IMG/VR virus record: IMGVR_UViG_3300030389_000645
Coordinates: 1 to 45,526 of that record
Strand: one strand, 5' to 3'
Length of the DNA: 45,526 nucleotides
Origin: a virus
Made by a program: the position numbers and the translations under genes. Of this stretch, positions 1 through 8,066 are shown in pieces. Numbering within the stretch: the first letter of the stretch is position 1; each line of letters starts with the position of its first letter. The notes beneath the pieces are model-generated. The model did not search any database. It saw nothing but the letters and a program-made list of their open reading frames with translations, and was not told the origin of the DNA.

Positions 1-1
1 T

Positions 2-175
2 AGATATTCAAATACAACTAGTAACACCACTTACTGTCAGGGAGTAGCAGCAGATTCGGTAGGAGGAACAACTAATACATCAGTTTTTGTCGGCTCTATA
101 AAGTATGGTAACAATGCAGGTGATGCATTTGACGCAAGAGGAGTTATGCACTCATCAATGGGAGAATTAGCATAA
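2..175 (+). CDS. Tail-fibre-like protein, 3' end only
   Basis: An open frame enters from the left edge and ends at a TAA that overlaps the ATG of the next gene (TAATG). The 57 visible residues are rich in Gly, Ser, Thr and Asn and end in MGELA, much like the HGDLA end of the protein at 1247-1651. This composition and the position directly before tail-fibre genes suggest the C-terminus of a fibre or fibre-associated virion protein. The function is inferred from context only, since the N-terminal part lies outside the window. Confidence 0.55.
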   Translation, partial: RYSNTTSNTTYCQGVAADSVGGTTNTSVFVGSIKYGNNAGDAFDARGVMHSSMGELA

Positions 176-1242
176 TGGTTAGTGAACTAAGAGTAGACAA
201 AATACATAACGAAGGTGGAGACAACGATAGCGGCATTGACCTCTCAACAAACGATGTTGTGAAAATAAACATTGCAGGAGCAGAAAAAGCTAGGGTAGAT
301 TCTTCAGGTCGTGTAAGTGTAGGTACTGCATCAGCCGATGCAAGTGCTTTAGTAACATTAAACAAATCGACAACAGCCGCTTTTGGGAATCCAGTATTAC
401 AAGTAGGAGGTAGTACATATACTTCTGGTGGTTATTATTCAGTAGGTCTTGGTTATACTAATTCTACATATACTGAACCGCCTGCTGAAATTGCATATGT
501 TCCTACGTCTGATAGTGGTGGCACAAAGGGAATTTTAGTTTTTGGAACTAGAAATGCTACTACAAATACTGCTGTAACGGAACGTATGCGTATTGACGCT
601 AGTGGTCATGTATTTGTAGGAGCTACAGCAGAGTTTGTGGACAGTAGTGGTTCTAGTGCAAAAGGTATACAACTTCACTCAGACGGCTTAGTTATAGCTA
701 GTAGAGATGGTAGTGTATCTGCTATCTTTGGAAGGTCATCAGATGATGGTCAAATTATGCAATTACGTCAAGACGGAAGCACTGAAGGAACTATATCAGT
801 ATCTGGCTCTACAGTGTCTTATGGTGGTTTTGTAGGTCTACATGAAAGCTCTGGTATTGCAACAAGTACACCTGTTGGTACTGTAGTAAGCACAATAGAT
901 GAGCTAGATGTATACCCAGTAGATACACCTAAAGCAGGACAAAATAGAGCAGACCACGCAAAGGTAAAAGTATCCGATACAGTAGGCGATAAAAGAGTGT
1001 ACGGAGTTGTTCAAAAGTTTGACTCTGAATATCATAATAAACTACAGGTAGCTTCTGTAGGTGTAGGCTCTGTTCGTGTAACTGGTGCGTGTGCAGGAGG
1101 TGATTTACTTGAGAGCAATGGTGACGGCACAGCAAAGGTGCAGTCAGATGATATTGTAAGGAGTAGAACAATAGGTAAAGTAACAATAGGAAATAGTAAT
1201 ACAGGAGTGAAGTTAGTCTCTTGTGTGCTATATTGTGGGTGA
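175..1242 (+). CDS. Tail fibre protein (355 aa)
   Basis: This is a probable receptor-binding or fibre protein. It starts with MVSELRV, the SEL-[RK]-V opening also seen in the next gene, followed by a Gly/Ser/Thr-rich beta-type body containing the phrase ARVDSSGRVSVGT, typical of trimeric phage fibres. The last 110 residues (VKVSDTVGDKRVYGVV... to the end) form a distinct Gly/Val-rich domain of the kind found at the C-termini of marine phage fibres. No transmembrane segment or catalytic motif is visible. The start overlaps the stop of the preceding gene, implying translational coupling. The class is confident, but the receptor and exact fold are unknown. Confidence 0.75.
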   Translation: MVSELRVDKIHNEGGDNDSGIDLSTNDVVKINIAGAEKARVDSSGRVSVGTASADASALVTLNKSTTAAFGNPVLQVGGSTYTSGGYYSVGLGYTNSTYTEPPAEIAYVPTSDSGGTKGILVFGTRNATTNTAVTERMRIDASGHVFVGATAEFVDSSGSSAKGIQLHSDGLVIASRDGSVSAIFGRSSDDGQIMQLRQDGSTEGTISVSGSTVSYGGFVGLHESSGIATSTPVGTVVSTIDELDVYPVDTPKAGQNRADHAKVKVSDTVGDKRVYGVVQKFDSEYHNKLQVASVGVGSVRVTGACAGGDLLESNGDGTAKVQSDDIVRSRTIGKVTIGNSNTGVKLVSCVLYCG

Positions 1243-1246
1243 TTAG

Positions 1247-1651
1247 ATGGCAAGTGAACTTAAAGTAAATACACTCACAGGGGTTAGTACAGCAGGTAGC
1301 ATTGCAGTCACGGCTGAAGGTAATAGCACCACGACTAATCTACAGCAGGGATTGGCTAAGTGTTGGTTTCAAATTACTCAAGATTCTTCACATAGTATTG
1401 ATGATAGTTTTAATGTAGGTAGCATAGCAGATGGTGGTGCAGGAGAAACTACGGTAAACTTTACAAATGCAATGGCTAATAGTGATTGGTCTGGATTGTT
1501 GACAGCACAAAGTAGCAACAACAGAAGAGCAGTAAACAATGCACCTAACACTACAAGAATAAAAGTAGAAACATATCAAGTTGATTCAAATACTTCAGCC
1601 ACAGATGCTACAGGTGGTGTTTCTGGAGCAGTACACGGAGATTTAGCATGA
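1247..1651 (+). CDS. Small tail-fibre-associated protein (134 aa)
   Basis: The N-terminus MASELKVNTL parallels the preceding fibre gene. The body is Ser/Thr/Asn-rich and contains WFQIT, a motif seen in marine phage tail proteins, and it ends in HGDLA. It follows the fibre gene by four bases and overlaps the next gene by four bases (ATGA), so it belongs to the same fibre transcription unit. It is probably a fibre tip or adaptor. The C-terminal half resembles the protein fragment at the left edge of the window, suggesting duplicated fibre modules. Confidence 0.65.
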   Translation: MASELKVNTLTGVSTAGSIAVTAEGNSTTTNLQQGLAKCWFQITQDSSHSIDDSFNVGSIADGGAGETTVNFTNAMANSDWSGLLTAQSSNNRRAVNNAPNTTRIKVETYQVDSNTSATDATGGVSGAVHGDLA

Positions 1652-2745
1652 GTAAAGCAGCAGAACTAGCAGCACTAATTGCCAATGTGAATAAGGGTAG
1701 CTCATTAGGTAATAAGAATTTTGTTATCAATGGCGCACAAAACGTGGCACAAAGAGCTACGTCATACACAGGTCTTGGTGGTAGTACAGGGTACTATGTA
1801 ACAGATAGAAATAAATTAGTTTTTAGTACATCAGGAAGACTAACGATGGAACAGGTTGCAGATGGTCCTAGTGGTTTTTTAAATGCAACTAAACTTTCTT
1901 GCACAACGGCAGATACTTCTATAGGAGCAGGTGAGAATTTTTTATTTTCTCAATATTTTGAAGGACAAAATTTACAGTCTTTGAAAAAGGGTACATCTGA
2001 TGCTGTTCCTATAACTGTAAGTTTTTATGTGAAAGGTAATGCCTCTGCTACCTATGGTATGGAGATATATGATTTAGACAATACAAGGTCTATTAGTACA
2101 ACTTTTGATGTAACTACAGATTGGACAAGGGTAGAGAAAACTTTTGCAGGAGATACTACAGGTGCTTTGGACGATGATAATAACGCATCTCTTGCTATAT
2201 TTCTTTGGTTACACGCAGGTAGTGATTCTAATTCAGGAACACTAAATACTTCATGGAATAGTGTTACAGCCGCTAATAGAACAGACAGCAATAATACATC
2301 TTTCTTTGACAGCACTAGCAGGACATTTTTTATTACTGGGTGGCAGATGGAAATCGGAGAAAAAGCTACCGAATTTGAGCATGAATCATTTGAGACTACG
2401 CTTAGAAAGTGTCAAAGGTATTATTTAAAACGGCAAGCAGGAAGTGATTACTCTTATTGGGCTTCAGGGCATAATGCTTCTACATCTGCCGCTAGGTTGC
2501 ATCAAAATTTTCCTGTTGAAATGAACCATATTCCAGTGTTAGAAACAACAGCCGCAAGCACCTTTTATGTGTATTCTGTAGATACTGTTGCTCTTTCAGA
2601 TGTACCTACAATAAATAATCCAAGTGTTTGGGGTAGTGCTGTAACTTTTACAACAGCGTCAAGTGGTTTGACAGCAGGGCGAGGAGCTAATGCTATAGCT
2701 AATAATTCAACATCAGCCTATCTAGCTTTTGAATCGGAGTTATAA
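1648..2745 (+). CDS. Tail fibre / carbohydrate-binding virion protein (365 aa)
   Basis: Residues about 20-55 (LGNKNFVINGAQNVAQRAT) and about 225-260 (FITGWQMEIGEKATEFEH, then R-K-C-Q-R-Y-Y) form the signature of a widespread marine phage fibre family with a jelly-roll, carbohydrate-binding-like domain. The central part is beta-rich (SFYVKGNASATYGMEIYDLDN, then WTRVEKTF). The protein is likely to bind a surface glycan of the host. It is the third gene of the fibre cluster and overlaps its predecessor by ATGA. The family assignment rests on recognised phrases rather than a search. Confidence 0.75.
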   Translation: MSKAAELAALIANVNKGSSLGNKNFVINGAQNVAQRATSYTGLGGSTGYYVTDRNKLVFSTSGRLTMEQVADGPSGFLNATKLSCTTADTSIGAGENFLFSQYFEGQNLQSLKKGTSDAVPITVSFYVKGNASATYGMEIYDLDNTRSISTTFDVTTDWTRVEKTFAGDTTGALDDDNNASLAIFLWLHAGSDSNSGTLNTSWNSVTAANRTDSNNTSFFDSTSRTFFITGWQMEIGEKATEFEHESFETTLRKCQRYYLKRQAGSDYSYWASGHNASTSAARLHQNFPVEMNHIPVLETTAASTFYVYSVDTVALSDVPTINNPSVWGSAVTFTTASSGLTAGRGANAIANNSTSAYLAFESEL

Positions 2746-2746
2746 A

Positions 2747-2935
2747 ATGGAATTTAAAAACGCAAGATACAGAAAAGATTATAATTTTGATGGTGATAAA
2801 AATCCTTACATGTCTATATCTGTCGAGGTAGGTGATAAGTTTATATCTGTTCCATGCATTGTGGGCAATCGGTATTATGACGAGATACAAAAACAAGTCA
2901 AAGCAGGTACACTTACCATTAAAGACGCTGACTAA
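2747..2935 (+). CDS. Hypothetical protein (62 aa)
   Basis: This is a small charged protein with no signal peptide, membrane segment or known motif. I start it at the ATG one base after the preceding stop, which gives MEFKNARYRKDY. A start further upstream at 2729 would overlap the fibre gene. Its position between fibre genes and small membrane proteins suggests a minor virion or assembly role, but nothing in the sequence proves it. Confidence 0.6.
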   Translation: MEFKNARYRKDYNFDGDKNPYMSISVEVGDKFISVPCIVGNRYYDEIQKQVKAGTLTIKDAD

Positions 2936-2946
2936 GGAGGTGTACC

Positions 2947-3426
2947 ATAGACCCATTAACAGTCAGTGCGGCAATCTCTACAGCTACGGCTGCATTTAAT
3001 GGGATTAAACAAGCCTTTCAAGCAGGGCGAGACTTGGAGCAAATGTCAGGTGACTTGTCTCGTTGGATGGGAGCAGTCAGTGACGTAGACCACATACACA
3101 AGTCAGCTAAGTCACCGTCCATGTTAAAGAAAATGTTCGCTGCACAGTCAGTAGAACAGGAAGCGATAGAGGCATTTGCTGCGAAAAAGAAACTACAGCA
3201 ACAGCGTGATGATTTAAAAACATATATCATGTTCACTCAGGGAACTAAGGCTTGGGATGAGTTACTAGAAACTGAGGCTAACATCCGTAAGCAAAGAAAG
3301 AAGATGGTATATGAAGCTCAACAGAGAAGAGAGAAAATACTTAACGCTGTGTTTGTTACTCTCGGTCTTGCTCTTGTTACTGCACTCGCTAGTGGATTGC
3401 TCTACGTTATCATCATTAACGCTTAG
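2947..3426 (+). CDS. C-terminally membrane-anchored phage protein, apparent ATA start (159 aa)
   Basis: The frame is open from 2947, where an ATA codon stands six bases after a perfect AAGGAGGT ribosome binding site (2934-2941). No ATG, GTG or TTG is in frame between that site and a TTG at 3034, which has no Shine-Dalgarno. Beginning at ATA gives DPLTVSAAISTATAAFNGIK, the expected N-terminus of a conserved marine phage family, followed by a basic helical region and a C-terminal hydrophobic helix (residues about 133-157). It is therefore a tail-anchored membrane protein of unknown role. The next gene overlaps its membrane-coding part in another frame. The existence of the gene is confident. 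Use of ATA as initiator is inferred. Confidence 0.75.
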   Translation: MDPLTVSAAISTATAAFNGIKQAFQAGRDLEQMSGDLSRWMGAVSDVDHIHKSAKSPSMLKKMFAAQSVEQEAIEAFAAKKKLQQQRDDLKTYIMFTQGTKAWDELLETEANIRKQRKKMVYEAQQRREKILNAVFVTLGLALVTALASGLLYVIIINA

Positions 3427-3703
3427 AGCAGAGGCACATGAACACAAGTTTCAGCCTACACTAAACAATGGACATTTAACTGTCTGCAGACTAAAGAAGA
3501 TACACAAACGACATGACTCTGTAGGAAAAAAGAATACAATAAGTTGGTGGTGTTTATACGAAGGTGCAAACGGTAGCGGATTTTTAGAGATGGTAGAATC
3601 ACACACACAATGTCCTAGAGAAGTTATATGCCCATATGACCCAAAGGATAAACCCCCATCTATAGATGACATGTTAAACGCAATGAAGGATGCATTTAAT
3701 TAA
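3311..3703 (+). CDS. Secreted or membrane protein, signal peptide nested in the upstream gene (130 aa)
   Basis: The N-terminus has basic residues, a long Leu-rich core (residues about 11-29) and a polar end near AEAHEHK, so it looks like an exported protein cleaved near residue 42. The mature part holds four cysteines and a Trp pair, consistent with a disulfide-bonded periplasmic domain. The first 116 bases lie out of frame inside the membrane-segment code of the preceding gene. Such nesting resembles spanin gene pairs, but there is no proline-rich Rz1 tail. The exact start within the overlap is uncertain. The function is unknown. Confidence 0.6.
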   Translation: MKLNREERKYLTLCLLLSVLLLLLHSLVDCSTLSSLTLRAEAHEHKFQPTLNNGHLTVCRLKKIHKRHDSVGKKNTISWWCLYEGANGSGFLEMVESHTQCPREVICPYDPKDKPPSIDDMLNAMKDAFN

Positions 3704-3933
3704 TGGAAATTAGCCCTGTAATATTTTGGAACATCATACTTACACTTGTCATAGCTCCTGCTTTCTGGACATTCAGAGGCTTGCTTGCAGAGGTAAAGCG
3801 AATAGACATACTGCTCAACAAGACTAGAGAAGAGTATGCTTCAAGAGAAGATGTAAAAGAAGAGATGAACAAAGTACACGAAGCTATGCACCGCATTGAA
3901 GACAAGTTAGATAGATTATTGATTAAAGGTTAA
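3703..3933 (+). CDS. Small membrane protein with coiled coil (76 aa)
   Basis: An N-terminal hydrophobic helix (residues about 6-27, WNIILTLVIAPAFWTF) is followed by a charged heptad-rich helix to the end (EVKRIDILLNKTREEY...HRIEDKLDRLL). The topology is one membrane span plus a coiled coil, common among small marine phage proteins. Its start overlaps the stop of the previous gene (TAATG). A holin-accessory or spanin-like role is possible, but no diagnostic motif is visible. Confidence 0.65.
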   Translation: MEISPVIFWNIILTLVIAPAFWTFRGLLAEVKRIDILLNKTREEYASREDVKEEMNKVHEAMHRIEDKLDRLLIKG

Positions 3934-3937
3934 ATAA

Positions 3938-5875
3938 ATGGCGATGATGCAAACAAAGATGATGCAAACACCACAGTTCGGAGGCTTTCAGCCTTCAGGT
4001 AAAGCTAAGATAGCACAGGCTATGGGCTTTCAAGGTCCGATGGAACAGTTTGATAAGTTCTTAGAGGACAACCCAGATAGACAAGCAGAGATGATGCGGT
4101 ATGAAGACTTTGCTAGAAAGATGGTTAGCGGTGGCTATGTAGCTAAGATGCAAGAGGGTGGGGATATGAAAAAAGGTATCACACCTCCTAAAAAAGATCC
4201 TACTATAACTGATGTAACTATTGATAGAATAACTCAACCTTCATTGCCTCAAGGTGCATTTACAACTGCCTATGGTGTGCCTACAGATGAAACTCAAATG
4301 ATAAAAGAGGGTGTTGGTTCTGTTGGTGACATGCCTGAATACGCACCAACTGCTACCGCTACTGCTGCACAACAAGCCACCACGCAGGCGATACCTACAC
4401 CTATACCAGTTCAGCCTGAAACATCTACTGAGCAAGTTGAATCTACCCTTAGTTCTTTAACTGCTGCTCAATTAGATCCAGAAGATTCAAAAGCACAAAT
4501 CAATGCTGCAGAACAAACTGTATCTGCTGTAAGTAATCTTGAAGCAGCACAGGGTAATTTTACTAAGTTAGAAAACCCTGTTCAACGAGAGATTCAAGAT
4601 GGAGAAATAATATCTCCTGCTGCTAATGCAGAGAAAGCAGCTAAGTTTAATGAGCAGATACAAGCTGCTGAAGCCACACCTACTAAACAAGCAACTGTAC
4701 AAGGTCAGCTAGAAACTCTTATGCAACAGTTTGAGAGTGGTAACACACCTGCATGGGCGCAGGGAGCATTTCGTAATGTTCAAGCTGCAATGGCACAAAG
4801 AGGATTGGGTGCATCTTCCATAGCTGCACAAGCTATGATGCAAGCTGCACTAGAATCTGCTTTACCTATAGCACAAGCCGATGCATCTGTTATTGCACAG
4901 TTTGAAGCGCAAAATCTATCTAATAGACAACAACGTGCTATGTTAGCAGCACAACAAAGAGCTACATTCATGGGTATGGAGTTTGATCAACAGTTTCAAG
5001 CTCGTGTACAAAACTCTGCACGTATTGGTGATATAGCTAATATGAATTTTACTGCAGAACAAAACATAGCTTTAGAAAATAGTCGTGCAGCAAACACTTT
5101 AAATATGGCAAACCTTAGTAATGAACAAGCTATGGTTATGGCAGAGGCATCAGCTTTAGCTAACTTAGACATGTCAAACTTAAATAATAGGCAACAAGCT
5201 GCTGTACAAAACGCACAAAACTTTTTACAACTAGACATGTCTAATCTTTCAAATCAACAACAAACAGCCTTATTTAAAGCACAACAACAGTCTTCTGCTA
5301 TATTTAATGATCAAGCAGCTATCAATGCAGCAAGACAATTTAATGCAACTAGTCAAAGTCAAACAGATCAATTTTTTGCAAACTTAGCATCTCAAACATC
5401 ACAGTTTAATGCATCTCAAGTTAATGCTATAAGTCAGTTTAACGCAGGACAAGAGAACGCTATGGCACAGTTTAACTCTGAACTAGATAATCAGAGAGAT
5501 CAATTTGATGCTAAGAACGCACTTATTATAGCACAAAACAATGCACAGTGGAGAAGAGAAATAGCAACCGCAGATACTGCCGCAATTAATAGAGCCAACG
5601 AACTTAATGCAAATGCTATATTAGGTATATCTAACCAAGCATATGCTAACTTGTGGAACTACTATTCTGATACTATGGAATGGGCATGGCAAAGTGCCGA
5701 AAATAGTTTAGAGAGAACTAAAGATTTAGCTATGGCAGAATTAGATGCAAAAGCTAGAAAAGAAGTAGCAGATTCAAATCGTCAATCGGCTGCAGGCACT
5801 GCTATAGGAGAACTGATTGGCACACTTGGTAGCGCATGGATAACAGGTGGTAGCGGTAAGAAATTCATAGGGTAG
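3938..5875 (+). CDS. Large Ala/Gln/Asn-rich virion protein, probable internal or ejection protein (645 aa)
   Basis: The first 75 residues are Met/Gly/Gln-rich with FGGFQPSGKAKIAQAMGFQGP. Residues about 120-260 are low-complexity Pro/Thr/Ala/Gln. From about residue 265 on, the protein is a long helical region built of degenerate repeats: several N-L-[SN]-N-x-Q-Q units about 24 residues apart, then a series of Q-F-N-A-x-Q units about 11 residues apart. It ends with a Gly-rich tail. This architecture fits a fibrous internal virion or DNA-ejection protein of marine podoviruses. It opens the cluster of large virion genes reaching to 11459. No enzymatic domain is seen. Confidence 0.65.
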   Translation: MAMMQTKMMQTPQFGGFQPSGKAKIAQAMGFQGPMEQFDKFLEDNPDRQAEMMRYEDFARKMVSGGYVAKMQEGGDMKKGITPPKKDPTITDVTIDRITQPSLPQGAFTTAYGVPTDETQMIKEGVGSVGDMPEYAPTATATAAQQATTQAIPTPIPVQPETSTEQVESTLSSLTAAQLDPEDSKAQINAAEQTVSAVSNLEAAQGNFTKLENPVQREIQDGEIISPAANAEKAAKFNEQIQAAEATPTKQATVQGQLETLMQQFESGNTPAWAQGAFRNVQAAMAQRGLGASSIAAQAMMQAALESALPIAQADASVIAQFEAQNLSNRQQRAMLAAQQRATFMGMEFDQQFQARVQNSARIGDIANMNFTAEQNIALENSRAANTLNMANLSNEQAMVMAEASALANLDMSNLNNRQQAAVQNAQNFLQLDMSNLSNQQQTALFKAQQQSSAIFNDQAAINAARQFNATSQSQTDQFFANLASQTSQFNASQVNAISQFNAGQENAMAQFNSELDNQRDQFDAKNALIIAQNNAQWRREIATADTAAINRANELNANAILGISNQAYANLWNYYSDTMEWAWQSAENSLERTKDLAMAELDAKARKEVADSNRQSAAGTAIGELIGTLGSAWITGGSGKKFIG

Positions 5876-5885
5876 GGAAATAATA

Positions 5886-6104
5886 ATGAGAGCATTTGAT
5901 TCAGCAAAAGATACATATTTAAAATTTAACATGATGGCAAAAGATTTAGCTGTTGTAAAAGAAGATACAAGTAATGGGTTTTTTAAAAGACAACAACCTA
6001 AAGACATGGGTAGCAATACACAATTTACAGAAATACAAAAGTCTTTATATTTAATGAATGAAATAAAAAAGTTAAGGGAGTCCTATAAAAATGGAACAAC
6101 CTAA
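5886..6104 (+). CDS. Hypothetical virion-cluster protein (72 aa)
   Basis: This is a small, Lys-rich, helical-looking protein without membrane segments or recognisable motifs. It sits between two virion genes and overlaps the next gene by 14 bases, so it is translated in the same unit. It may be a minor structural or chaperone protein. I do not recognise its family. Confidence 0.6.
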   Translation: MRAFDSAKDTYLKFNMMAKDLAVVKEDTSNGFFKRQQPKDMGSNTQFTEIQKSLYLMNEIKKLRESYKNGTT

Positions 6105-6594
6105 TTTTAACAAACCTCAAATAGGTATAGGTATGACCCCTGAGTTAGGGTCAAGACCTTGGCAAAGCCCACCTCAACTCGTTAAAGTAGAAGAGGTAAT
6201 AGACTATTATGTAACAAGAATGTCAGATGAAGAGGCATCCTTAAAAATAGGAAATATATTAGATTTAGGAGTTCCTGTAACCACGCTATCAAATACAATA
6301 ATGCTAGGTAATGTCATGGAAGGGTTACACACTTTAGACACAGGCATACTAGCTTTACCTGCCATGATGGAATTTATTATGATGGTAGGTGATGCTCAAG
6401 AGATAGATTATGTAACAGGAGTAGAAGATGATGGAGAAGTTAACCCTGATATTTTTGCGGAGAGAGCAATGAATAGTCTGCTAAAAAATAAAATAGAGGA
6501 CTTACCAGAAGAATCTGTTGAAGGTCTTGGGCAAATGCTAAGTCAAGAAGAACCTCAAGAGCCTCCGATGGGCTTAATGTCAAGGAGAACGTAA
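6091..6594 (+). CDS. Hypothetical virion-cluster protein (167 aa)
   Basis: The protein is acidic. The central part is Met-rich and amphipathic (residues about 65-105, TTLSNTIMLGN through LPAMMEFIMMV), and the end is Glu/Pro-rich. The next gene starts on its stop codon (GTAATGG). Position among the large virion genes suggests a small structural or assembly protein. No known domain is seen. Confidence 0.6.
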   Translation: MEQPNFNKPQIGIGMTPELGSRPWQSPPQLVKVEEVIDYYVTRMSDEEASLKIGNILDLGVPVTTLSNTIMLGNVMEGLHTLDTGILALPAMMEFIMMVGDAQEIDYVTGVEDDGEVNPDIFAERAMNSLLKNKIEDLPEESVEGLGQMLSQEEPQEPPMGLMSRRT

Positions 6595-8063
6595 TGGCAT
6601 TTTTAACAGGACTGATAAAAGGTGTTGCAAGTAGTTTAAGCAGAAATATACAAGCCGATTTAGATACATATAAAAATGATATTAGAACTTTTGGTGCTAA
6701 ATTATTTGATACAAAACAATCTAACTATCAAAAATATATTGAAGAATTTAATCAAAATAAAAAAACAGTAAATGAAATAACTAATTTATTAAATGGTGAC
6801 ACAAGTGCTACTCAATATTTAATTGATACAACAGGTAGTCTTTCAGGTGCATTAGCACAAGCACAACTAATAGGACAAAAGGTAACAGAGTCAGGTGGTA
6901 TGTTACACCCTGTAAATGACTTTATTAAAATAGCACGAAAACCAAATGTAAATATTTCCGTAGAACAACTAGCGCAGACTTATACAACTCCCTATAAAAC
7001 TATGCCACTAGGACCAATGAAACCTCAAGGAACTATGAGATTCTTTGATGATGATATGTCTGATAACATTACTAGTATTAGTAACAGATTGTTAGACGTA
7101 TCTGGTATACCTCAAGGTGAGTTTGGTGGTGGAGATAAAATAAAAAAAGCGTATGATCTTGCAGGCACTAGAGGCATAAGAGTATGGGAATTAAATGCTC
7201 CTACAGATCATGGAGAAAGAGCATCATACTTACAAAATGCTGCTTTTGTAGCCAGAAGAAAAGCTCTAGATACAGAAGGTAAACCAAATAAAAGGCTATT
7301 GCTAGAAGCTGCAGAGATTCAACACGCTGCAGATCAAGCCAGTATCCTTCATAACCTTGAAAATAAAACAGAGTTGTCTAGAAGTGATCGTGATAAAATT
7401 AAGAATAATTTTTTAGAAAGACTTTCTATAGTTCATGGAACTGTAACTGATAAGATGTATCAAATGGGTTCATTTGTAACTGGGGGTATGGAAGCAACAC
7501 AATTAGATATACTAACTGAAGTAGCAGATAATTTGATGCAACAATTAGATATAGCTATGAAAGCAGGGGTAAGTTATGCAGAGGCAAATTATAATATAAA
7601 TGAAGCAATACGACAAAATAAAGTTATTACGTATAGTAGCCTTGAAGACGAGCTTAGAGAAGAAGGTGTGGAGATACCAAGTAAAGTAAAAATAGGACCT
7701 GAAGATACATATTTAAAAGGTCAATTTGTTATGAGTGAAAACTTATCGTTAGTTGACACAGGTGAAACCTATGGTAAATATTATGGTGGAGCAGAGAATA
7801 TTCCTTCAGCTATAGGAGCTTTGCAGGGAGGTAAATTAATATTTGGAGGTAGTATGTTTGCTCAACCTCTTCCTATAGATGTAGAAACAGCAGCGATCCT
7901 AAATAATTCAACTATTAGTAACGCAATTCAAGAGTATCAGAGATCAAATGTACCGAAAGATAAAGAGCAGATTAAATCTAAAATAAGATCCGAAATACTA
8001 AAAATATTCCCAGATAAAAATAATGACCAAGTTACTGATATGGTAACAAGATTGACAACTTAA
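6594..8063 (+). CDS. Probable internal virion protein (489 aa)
   Basis: Residues about 1-110 are mainly helical, with Lys/Asn-rich stretches, followed by a mixed region. No signal peptide, membrane span or catalytic motif is obvious. It lies between a small virion gene and the 1130-residue protein and is translationally coupled to the former. In this phage type the run of long genes after the fibres encodes proteins packaged inside the head. Assignment to that class is from position and length only. Confidence 0.55.
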   Translation: MAFLTGLIKGVASSLSRNIQADLDTYKNDIRTFGAKLFDTKQSNYQKYIEEFNQNKKTVNEITNLLNGDTSATQYLIDTTGSLSGALAQAQLIGQKVTESGGMLHPVNDFIKIARKPNVNISVEQLAQTYTTPYKTMPLGPMKPQGTMRFFDDDMSDNITSISNRLLDVSGIPQGEFGGGDKIKKAYDLAGTRGIRVWELNAPTDHGERASYLQNAAFVARRKALDTEGKPNKRLLLEAAEIQHAADQASILHNLENKTELSRSDRDKIKNNFLERLSIVHGTVTDKMYQMGSFVTGGMEATQLDILTEVADNLMQQLDIAMKAGVSYAEANYNINEAIRQNKVITYSSLEDELREEGVEIPSKVKIGPEDTYLKGQFVMSENLSLVDTGETYGKYYGGAENIPSAIGALQGGKLIFGGSMFAQPLPIDVETAAILNNSTISNAIQEYQRSNVPKDKEQIKSKIRSEILKIFPDKNNDQVTDMVTRLTT

Positions 8064-8066
8064 AAT

